This document shows, piece after piece, positions 1 to 5,323 of a DNA stretch of 5,323 bases. The stretch lies in contig DASXYP010000015.1 of the NCBI GenBank assembly GCA_036502405.1, positions 1-5,323 of the forward strand, given 5' to 3'. Source of the stretch: Chersky-806 sp036502405 (GTDB taxonomy: Bacteria > Actinomycetota > Acidimicrobiia > IMCC26256 > JAENVU01). The notes below the pieces were generated by a model. That model did no database searches. It was given only the letters and a program-made list of their open reading frames with translations, and was not told the origin of the DNA. Made by a program: the position numbers and the translations under genes. Position 1 is the first letter of the stretch. Each line of letters begins with the position of its first letter.

Positions 1-1
1 T

Positions 2-1918
2 GCGGCCAACGGCGGCGGGCCGCCTCGCGATGTGTACGGAAACCCCGACGGCGGCGGCGCGTTCCAGATCACGGGCGCGTCGAACTCGACGAAGGGGTTC
101 TGGGCGCGCTACCGCCTCGTGGCCGCGCAGGCGCGAGCCCGGCTCGCGGCCGCGGCGGCAGAGCGCTGGGACGTCCCCGCCGACGAGGTCGAATTCGAGC
201 GGGGCAGCGTGCGTCACGCGAGCGGCAGGCAGGCGACGTTCGCGCAGCTCGCGACGCGCGCCGAGCAGCTCCCGGTTCGCGACGGCGTCCAGCCGAAGGA
301 CCGGTCGGACTACCGGCTGATCGGCCGCGAAGGACGGCTTCGCGTCGACGCGGTGCCGAAGATCCTCGGCACCACTCCCTTCACGATCGATACGACCCTC
401 CCCGGGATGCTGACCGCCGTCGTGCTCCACCCGCCGCGGTTCGGCGCGAGGGCCGCGTCGGTCGACGATCGGGCGGCGCTGGCCGAGCCGGGCGTTCGGG
501 CGGTCGTGCCGATCGACGCCGGCGTCGCCGTGGTCGGCGAGTCTGTCGGGGACGCGCAGCGCGGGCTGCGCGCCCTGTCCGTGGAGTGGGACGACGCCGG
601 CGCCGAGCGGCGGAGCTCCGCCGAGCTCCTGGCCGAGCACCTCCGGTTGTTGGAATCGGGCGAGCAGGCGGTGGTCGCGCGGGACGACGGCAGCGTGGAG
701 CAGGTGCTCGCAGACGCACCGACCGTCGTCGACGGGACGTACGCGCTGCCGTACCTGGCCCACGCCGCGATGGAGCCGAACAACGCGGCGTGCCGGATGC
801 GCGAGGACGGCGTGCTCGACGTCTGGGCGAGCACCGAATCGCCCGAGTACTCCCGCATGTCGGCCTCGGAGGCCGCCGGCATCGACAAGGACCAGGTCGA
901 GGTTCACGTCACCTTCGCGGGCGGATCGTTCGGACTGCACACCACCTCCGAGCGCGACCCCATGGCGGAGGCCGTCCAGGTCGCTCGGGCGCTCGACTGG
1001 AAGCACCCGATCAAGCTCCAGTCGCTGCGCGAGGAGGACTTCAAGTCGGGCCGCTACCGCGCGATGGCCGTGCACCGCGTGCGCGCCGCAGCCGGCGCAG
1101 ACGGCCGGCTGACCGCGTTCCACCAGCAGATCGTGGCCGAGCCGACGTCCGTGAACCTGCCGTACGTCCGCGACGCGATGTTCACGAACGGGGTCGACTT
1201 CTTCACGACGACCGGTGCCGCCGACCCTCCGTACGCGTTCGAGAACTTCAAGCTCGAGTCGACGAACTTCGAGTCCGGGATCCCGACGATGGTGTGGCGA
1301 TCGGTCGGCAACTCGCACACCGAGTTCGCGCGGGAGTCGGCGATCGACGAGCTCGCACGTGCGGCCGGCCGCGACCCCGTCGACGTGCGGCGCGAGCTGC
1401 TCGCCGCCAACCCACGCACGCTGCGCGCGCTCGAGCTCGCCGCCGAGATCGCCGAATGGGGCACGCCGGCAGCGGAAGGTCGCGCGCGTGGGATCACGTG
1501 CTCCAGCTTCCTCAGCCACAGCGCCAACGTGACCGAGATCTCGCTCGATGCCCGCGGGCGTGTCCGGGTCGATCGGATCGTGTTCGCGCTCGACTGCGGC
1601 ATCACCATCAACCCGGACCTGGTCCGAGCCCAGGTCGAGGGCGGGCTCCTGTTCGGGCTCACCGCGGCGGCGTGGGGCGAGGTCGTGCTCGGAGACGGCG
1701 GCGAGATCGTCACCCAGAACTTCGACCGCTACCCGATCGCCCGCATGCGCTCCGTCCCGCAGATCGAGGTGCACCTGATCGAGTCCACCGAGAAGCCGAC
1801 CGGCGTCGGCGAGGTCGCCGTCCCCTCGGTCGCTCCCGCCCTGGCGAACGCGATCGCGGCGCTCACCGGTACCCGGATCCGCGAGCTCCCGTTCTCGAAG
1901 ACGATCAAGATCGCCTGA
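2..1918 (+). CDS. Xanthine dehydrogenase-family molybdopterin-binding large subunit, IorB-like (5' partial)
   Basis: Molybdenum hydroxylase large subunit, closest in pattern to isoquinoline 1-oxidoreductase beta. Such enzymes hydroxylate N-heterocycles or oxidise aldehydes using Moco, passing electrons to a small 2Fe-2S subunit. The frame is open to the left edge, so the GTG at nt 32 is not the real start; family members run to about 700-780 residues, so roughly 100 are missing, including any Tat signal and the first Moco loop. Counting codons from nt 32 (628 residues): a hammerhead domain starts near 97 and includes LPGML (123-127); HAAMEP is at 244-249, GGSFG at 297-301, WRSVGNSH at 422-429, DCGITINPD at 521-529, and GVGE at 591-594, whose E594 matches the catalytic base. 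The usual basic residue after GGxFG is replaced by Leu-His. It probably forms an operon with the next gene. The substrate is unknown; family assignment is secure, the IorB subgroup likely. Confidence 0.93.
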   Translation, partial: AANGGGPPRDVYGNPDGGGAFQITGASNSTKGFWARYRLVAAQARARLAAAAAERWDVPADEVEFERGSVRHASGRQATFAQLATRAEQLPVRDGVQPKDRSDYRLIGREGRLRVDAVPKILGTTPFTIDTTLPGMLTAVVLHPPRFGARAASVDDRAALAEPGVRAVVPIDAGVAVVGESVGDAQRGLRALSVEWDDAGAERRSSAELLAEHLRLLESGEQAVVARDDGSVEQVLADAPTVVDGTYALPYLAHAAMEPNNAACRMREDGVLDVWASTESPEYSRMSASEAAGIDKDQVEVHVTFAGGSFGLHTTSERDPMAEAVQVARALDWKHPIKLQSLREEDFKSGRYRAMAVHRVRAAAGADGRLTAFHQQIVAEPTSVNLPYVRDAMFTNGVDFFTTTGAADPPYAFENFKLESTNFESGIPTMVWRSVGNSHTEFARESAIDELARAAGRDPVDVRRELLAANPRTLRALELAAEIAEWGTPAAEGRARGITCSSFLSHSANVTEISLDARGRVRVDRIVFALDCGITINPDLVRAQVEGGLLFGLTAAAWGEVVLGDGGEIVTQNFDRYPIARMRSVPQIEVHLIESTEKPTGVGEVAVPSVAPALANAIAALTGTRIRELPFSKTIKIA

Positions 1919-1924
1919 ACGGCC

Positions 1925-1933
1925 GAGGGAGGA
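1925..1933 (+). promoter_or_regulatory. Ribosome binding site of the NAD(P)-binding protein gene
   Basis: A purine-rich GAGGGAGGA stretch lies 5 nt before the ATG at 1939. It is a strong Shine-Dalgarno match and sits in the 20-nt gap after the hydroxylase stop. It fixes the start at 1939, although the same frame stays open far upstream inside the hydroxylase gene. Confidence 0.8.
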
Positions 1934-1938
1934 ACCCG

Positions 1939-2535
1939 ATGGAACCAGCGGACATCAAGAGCGTCGGGATCATCGGCGCCGGCCGGATCGGCAAGGCGAT
2001 GGCCCAGATCGCGAGCCGTGCCGGCCGGACGGTCGTCATCTCCAACCGGCACGGGCCGCAGTCGCTCGCCTCGGTCGTGCACGGGCTCGGCGACCGGGTG
2101 TCCGCCGGGACGGTCCCGGAGGCGGCGGCCGCGGACATCGTCGTGGTCGCCGTGATGTGGCCGGACGTTCCCCGGGCCGTCGCGGGCCTCGGATGGGAAG
2201 GTCGGATCGTGGTCGACCCGACCAACGACTTCGATCCCAGTGACCTGAACGGGCGCACGTCGAGTGAGGTCGTCGCCGATCTCGTCGCCCCTGCGCGCGT
2301 GGTCAAGACGGCCAACATCCTGGGGGCCCAGTTGCTGGCCTCCGACCCGCACGAGGCGGGCGGTCGGCGCGTGATGTTCCTGTCCGGTGACGACGCCGAC
2401 GCCAAGTCCGCGGTCCGCGCGTTGCTCGAGGCTGCCGGGTTCTTCGTCGTCGACCTCGGCGCGCTGCGGGACGGCGGCCGGATGCACCAGTTCGGCGGTC
2501 CCTTGGCCGGCCAGAACCTGATCCGTCTCCCTTGA
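1939..2535 (+). CDS. NAD(P)-binding oxidoreductase, NADPH-dependent F420 reductase-like
   Basis: A 198-residue cytosolic Rossmann-fold protein resembling the F420_oxidored family, which includes Fno-type NADPH:F420 reductases and other small NAD(P)-dependent reductases. An N-terminal beta-alpha-beta unit carries GAGRIG at 13-18. SNRHGP at 35-40, after the second strand, is the type of loop that binds the NADP 2'-phosphate, so NADP preference is inferred. VVKTANILGA (121-130) takes the place of the usual VVKAFNTxGA motif, with changes at the Phe and Thr positions. The C-terminus ends with a GGPLAG motif seen in many relatives. The length is near that of single-domain family members. The gene follows the hydroxylase by 20 nt with a strong ribosome site, which suggests one transcript. 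It might recycle an electron carrier or reduce a product of the hydroxylase; that is inference. F420 use itself cannot be shown from sequence. Confidence 0.88.
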   Translation: MEPADIKSVGIIGAGRIGKAMAQIASRAGRTVVISNRHGPQSLASVVHGLGDRVSAGTVPEAAAADIVVVAVMWPDVPRAVAGLGWEGRIVVDPTNDFDPSDLNGRTSSEVVADLVAPARVVKTANILGAQLLASDPHEAGGRRVMFLSGDDADAKSAVRALLEAAGFFVVDLGALRDGGRMHQFGGPLAGQNLIRLP

Positions 2536-2564
2536 GCTTCCGTGGGATCGTCGCCTTGCCGCTG

Positions 2565-3620
2565 CTAGGCGTAGGTGACACGTGGCTCGGCGTCGATGGG
2601 CTCGGCGAGCGGCGCGCAGACCGCGGCCGGCGACGATTCGCGCCGGAGGGTGTTGCGTAGCTGGACGAAGGCGACGCTTCCCAGGACCGCGGGCACCCAG
2701 ATCGCGATGCTGTGGTAGGCCAGCACCGCCGCGGTCGTGGTGGCCAGAGGCTGGTGGTAGAGGACGAAGGTCGCGATGAGCCCGCCGTCGACGCCGCCGA
2801 TGCCGCCCGGTGTCGGGAGGTTGCCGCCGAGCTGGCCGATGAGGTACCCGAGCACGACCACGCTCAGCGGCGGTGTGTGGCCGAACGCCGCGAAGCAGGC
2901 TGCGAGCACGGCGATGTCGAACGCGGTCGTCCCGACCGAGCCGCCGATCACGCCGCCCGGGCGGCGGCGCAGCAACAGCAGGGCGTCGCCCACGCCCTGG
3001 CCGGTGGCGTCGCGCGCGAAGCGCGTCGCGCGCGTGAGCCTGCCCGACGGTCTCGGCGCCCTGTGCGCGCCTGCCCGGCGTCTGAGGATGCTGCCGAGCG
3101 CGAGCACGATCACGATCGACGCCACGGCTGCGAGGCCGAACACGTAGGTGAGGGCGGGGTTGGGGTCGTCGATGACGCCCAGGAGCGAGAGCGCGGCCAG
3201 CACGATCACCCCGGCGACGTTGGCCAGGCTGGTCAACAGGAAGAACGCCACCGTCCGCCGTCCGATGTGCTCGGCGTTCATGCCTCCGCGCCGCAACGCC
3301 CAGACGCCGAGGGCGAGGCCGCCGGCCCCGCTGACCGACAGCACGGAGTTGGCCGCCTGCTCGGACATGCCGATCTGGTAGCTCAGCCGCCAGCTCATGC
3401 GCCGGCAGAAGACGGCACGGAAGAGGACGACGTACGACAGCGCCGAGAGCACCTCGAGCAGAAGGCCCGCCGCAACCCAGCCCGGAGATCCGTGGGAGAG
3501 CCGGTCGCGGAGCTTCCCGAGCCCCGGCCCGAGGAGCACCACCACCGCGACCACCGCCCCCAGTGCGGCCAGCTCGACCATGCGACGGCCGAGCCGCCAT
3601 GGGCTGAGCTCGGCGGGCAC
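2565..3620 (-). CDS. Flippase-like integral membrane protein (UPF0104 / LPG-synthase transmembrane family)
   Basis: A 351-residue polytopic membrane protein of the family that includes the MprF flippase domain and AglD-like proteins, which handle lipids or polyprenyl-phosphate sugars at the membrane. Hydrophobic segments lie at about 14-34, 48-71, 92-109, 123-149, 157-179, 224-246, 252-268 and 281-318 (the last probably two helices). An arginine-rich, likely cytoplasmic loop spans 180-222. The family hallmark GNLPTPGGIGG is at 266-276. There is no C-terminal aminoacyl-transferase (GNAT-like) domain, so it is not a full MprF. The GTG start at 3620 is chosen because GGAGGGA lies 6 nt upstream. 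GTG at 3644 overlaps the upstream stop as GTGA, and GTG at 3728 would overlap the ABC1 gene by 88 nt without a ribosome site. It follows the ABC1 gene by 20 nt and is probably co-transcribed. The substrate is unknown. Confidence 0.9.
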   Translation of the reverse strand: MPAELSPWRLGRRMVELAALGAVVAVVVLLGPGLGKLRDRLSHGSPGWVAAGLLLEVLSALSYVVLFRAVFCRRMSWRLSYQIGMSEQAANSVLSVSGAGGLALGVWALRRGGMNAEHIGRRTVAFFLLTSLANVAGVIVLAALSLLGVIDDPNPALTYVFGLAAVASIVIVLALGSILRRRAGAHRAPRPSGRLTRATRFARDATGQGVGDALLLLRRRPGGVIGGSVGTTAFDIAVLAACFAAFGHTPPLSVVVLGYLIGQLGGNLPTPGGIGGVDGGLIATFVLYHQPLATTTAAVLAYHSIAIWVPAVLGSVAFVQLRNTLRRESSPAAVCAPLAEPIDAEPRVTYA

Positions 3621-3626
3621 GTCGTG

Positions 3627-3633
3627 TCCCTCC
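3627..3633 (-). promoter_or_regulatory. Ribosome binding site of the flippase-like gene
   Basis: On the minus strand GGAGGGA lies 6 nt before the GTG at 3620. It is the best Shine-Dalgarno match near this gene's three candidate starts (3728, 3644, 3620), and decides the chosen start. It lies in the 20-nt gap after the ABC1 stop. Confidence 0.7.
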
Positions 3634-3640
3634 ACCACGT

Positions 3641-5272
3641 TCACCGCGCCGGACGACCCCGTCTCCACGCCAGCCAGGCTCCCGCCGCACCCACGGCCGC
3701 CAGGCGGCCGCGCCGCGCCGCTCTCCACTCGCGCGGATCGACCCGATCGGCGGCGATGAGCTCCGCGACCCCGTTGACCGCCGCGGCAACCAGGACGCTG
3801 GCGGCGATGCGGTTGCCGAGACGCTCCGCGCGCGCGACGAGCGGCTCCACCTCGTCGGTGCGCAGGTGGAGCTCCAAGCTCCCGGTGCCGAGGACATCGA
3901 GCAGCTGGTGCACCTGGCCCGGCAGGTCGACCGCCAGCTCGGCGACGTCGACGCCGAACGTCTCCAGACGGCGGGCGAGCGCGCCCGGAGCGAGCTGGGC
4001 GGCCAGATGCCGCTGCGCGTACGGGGCCAGCGCCTCGCCGATCCGGAAGCCCGGATCGAGCTCGGCGGCCATGCCCTCGTCCATTGCGATCGCCTTCGCG
4101 AGCAGGGCCAGGTCGCGCGGCAGCCGGAGTCGATGCCGACGCGCGATCTCGAGCAGCTGCGCGATCGCCGTTCCCAACTGGACTTCGCCGACGGGGACGC
4201 CGTCGTAGCGCGCGAGCAGCCCACGCAGGTCCGCCTCGAGCCCCGCGCGGTCCACGCGACCCGGCGCGGCGCCGAGCGCCAGCAGCGCTCCCGCGAAACG
4301 GGTGGGGCTTCCGCGCACGATCGCGATGAGGAGGCTGGTCAACCGCTCGCGGAGGCGCTCGTCGAGCTCACCGACGAGCCCGAAGTCGATGATCCCGATC
4401 CGGCCCTCGGGCCCGATGAAGAAGTTGCCCGGATGCGGGTCGCCGTGGAAGAACCCGTGCTCGAAGACCATCTTCGCCGTGATGCGGACGGCCCGGTCGG
4501 CCAGCTCGTGTCGATCGACGCCGGCGGCATCGAGCGCGACGGCGTCGGTCACCTTCATCCCGCCGATCCGCTCCAACGTGATGACCTGCGAGGAGGTCGT
4601 CTCCCAGAACACGCGCGGGATCTGCACCTCCGGGTCCCCGGCGAAGTTGCCCGCGAACCGTTCCGCGTTGCGTGCCTCCGACTGATAGTCGAGCTCGCTG
4701 CGCAGGCCGTGTGCGAACTCGTCGGCGAGCCCGACGACATCGATGCCGGCCGCCGGCCCCCAGTGCCGGCTCAGGCGCAGCGCCCAGTGCTGGAGGATCT
4801 CGAGGTCCTGCTCGACCTGGTCGACGGCACCCGGCCGCCGGACCTTCACGACCACTTCGGTGCCGTCGCGCAACACCGCGGCATGCGCCGTGCCGATGGA
4901 TGCCGCGGCAAGGGGTTCGAGCTCGATCGATGCGAACTCTCTGCGCGAGCGTTCCCCGAGCTCGTGCTCGATCGTCTGCTCGACGGCGCCGGGCGAGACG
5001 GGCGAGGCGGCGTCCTGCAGTCGGGCGAGCTCCGTCCGGTACTCCGATCCCAGCAGATCCGCGCGCGAGGACAGCAGTTGACCGAACTTGACGAACGTCG
5101 GCCCGAGCTCCTCGAGGGCCAACCTCAGCTCGCGCGGGGCGGCGAGCGCCACGTCGCGGTCGTGCCCGCGCGAAAGCCTCCCCCCGCGCCCGAGCGCGGC
5201 CAGCAGTCCCGTCATGCCGTGGCGCGCGAGGACCTCGACGATCTCGCGCTCGCGTTCGTGCCGAGGACGCAT
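3641..5272 (-). CDS. AarF/UbiB/ABC1 family atypical kinase (ATPase-like)
   Basis: A 543-residue member of the ABC1/UbiB/COQ8 family of atypical protein-kinase-like proteins, which are thought to use ATP to support isoprenoid-quinone synthesis or lipid handling at membranes. The hallmarks are all present: KFGQ at 62-65 (the family's KxGQ motif), the Ala-rich loop AAASIG at 122-127 in place of a normal glycine-rich loop, the ATP-site lysine K143 in VVVKVRRP, ELD at 193-195 (ExD motif), HGDPHPGN at 276-283 with catalytic D278 and N283, and DFG at 296-298. The C-terminus has one hydrophobic segment (about 488-508) and a short weaker one (about 522-536), like the membrane anchor of relatives. The ATG start gives the typical RHxREIxxVLxRHG opening, but no good ribosome site is visible and the frame stays open to the window edge without another start codon. 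It leads the flippase-like gene. Actinobacteria mostly use menaquinone, so a classical ubiquinone role is not assumed. Confidence 0.95.
   Translation of the reverse strand: MRPRHEREREIVEVLARHGMTGLLAALGRGGRLSRGHDRDVALAAPRELRLALEELGPTFVKFGQLLSSRADLLGSEYRTELARLQDAASPVSPGAVEQTIEHELGERSRREFASIELEPLAAASIGTAHAAVLRDGTEVVVKVRRPGAVDQVEQDLEILQHWALRLSRHWGPAAGIDVVGLADEFAHGLRSELDYQSEARNAERFAGNFAGDPEVQIPRVFWETTSSQVITLERIGGMKVTDAVALDAAGVDRHELADRAVRITAKMVFEHGFFHGDPHPGNFFIGPEGRIGIIDFGLVGELDERLRERLTSLLIAIVRGSPTRFAGALLALGAAPGRVDRAGLEADLRGLLARYDGVPVGEVQLGTAIAQLLEIARRHRLRLPRDLALLAKAIAMDEGMAAELDPGFRIGEALAPYAQRHLAAQLAPGALARRLETFGVDVAELAVDLPGQVHQLLDVLGTGSLELHLRTDEVEPLVARAERLGNRIAASVLVAAAVNGVAELIAADRVDPREWRAARRGRLAAVGAAGAWLAWRRGRPAR
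3694..3710. repeat. Short perfect inverted repeat (8 + 1 + 8 nt)
   Basis: CGGCCGCC, a central A, then its exact reverse complement GGCGGCCG. As RNA it could form a 7-bp all-GC stem with a 3-nt loop. It lies in the last 25 codons of the ABC1 gene, just ahead of the flippase-like start, and has no U-tract, so it does not look like an intrinsic terminator. It may be only a by-product of GC-rich Gly/Arg/Ala codons. Confidence 0.35.
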
Positions 5273-5323
5273 GCCGATGCAGTGTCCCGCGCCCTGGGGT
5301 GAGCGGACATCGCTTGGTCCGGG

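Noticed and set aside
32..34. GTG at 32 as the hydroxylase start
   Set aside because: The frame is open to the left edge, and the protein there already matches the interior of IorB-like proteins, not an N-terminus.
586..1938. Upstream extension of the NAD(P)-binding protein frame into the hydroxylase gene
   Set aside because: The extension is Arg-rich out-of-frame translation of the hydroxylase; the ribosome site at 1925-1933 and the Rossmann start place the real start at 1939.
2102..2122. Inverted repeat CCGGGAC-G-GTCCCGG inside the NAD(P)-binding protein gene
   Set aside because: It is internal to a coding region, and a 7+1+7 palindrome is expected about once by chance in a window of this size and GC content.
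3007..3034. Two copies of the 12-nt GCGTCGCGCGCG, 16 nt apart, with a small CGCGC-GAA-GCGCG hairpin
   Set aside because: It encodes the Arg/Ala-rich loop of the flippase-like protein, and alternating CG runs arise easily in such codons; nothing points to a site.
2565..3620. Full MprF (lysylphosphatidylglycerol synthase) assignment
   Set aside because: Only the transmembrane flippase-like part is present; the protein ends soon after the last hydrophobic segment with no aminoacyl-transferase domain.
1729..4224. An 831-codon minus-strand open frame crossing several genes
   Set aside because: It overlaps four well-supported genes in other frames, is Arg/Ala/Pro/Gly-rich and low in complexity, and shows no family motif. 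Long stop-free antisense frames are expected at this GC content.
2712..5302. Plus-strand open frames of 478 and 498 codons opposite the flippase-like and kinase genes
   Set aside because: They are antisense shadows. The minus-strand frames carry complete UPF0104 and ABC1 motifs, while these are rich in Arg, Asp and Glu with no recognisable domain.

Overview
The window is very GC-rich (about 70% by eye), gene-dense bacterial chromosome with no RNA gene, mobile element or CRISPR array that I can see. The GC content, GTG starts, an F420-reductase-type Rossmann protein and the mix of families suggest an actinobacterium, perhaps from the Thermoleophilia/Solirubrobacter side of the phylum. That placement is inference; no marker gene is present.

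Layout: two short gene pairs converge. On the + strand, nt 2-1918 hold the 3' part of a large molybdenum-cofactor hydroxylase subunit of the isoquinoline 1-oxidoreductase beta (IorB)-like branch of the xanthine dehydrogenase family. Its 5' end lies outside the window. It is followed after 20 nt by a 198-residue NAD(P)-binding protein (1939-2535) related to NADPH-dependent F420 reductases. On the - strand, an AarF/UbiB/ABC1 atypical kinase (5272-3641) is followed after 20 nt by a multi-span membrane protein of the UPF0104 / lysylphosphatidylglycerol-synthase-TM (flippase-like) family (3620-2565). The two units meet tail to tail with 29 nt between stop codons and no convincing terminator.

How the genes may work together: the + strand pair looks redox-related, with a molybdenum hydroxylase that probably oxidises an N-heterocycle or aldehyde and a small nicotinamide/deazaflavin-type oxidoreductase. 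The - strand pair joins an ABC1 kinase/ATPase, a family tied to isoprenoid-quinone and membrane-lipid biology, to an integral membrane protein of a family involved in lipid or polyprenyl-phosphate translocation, so a shared envelope-lipid role is plausible. Both links are inferred from adjacency.

I see no clear new biological system. The points most worth checking are the two gene pairings, an altered glycine-rich Moco motif in the hydroxylase, and the start codon of the flippase-like gene.
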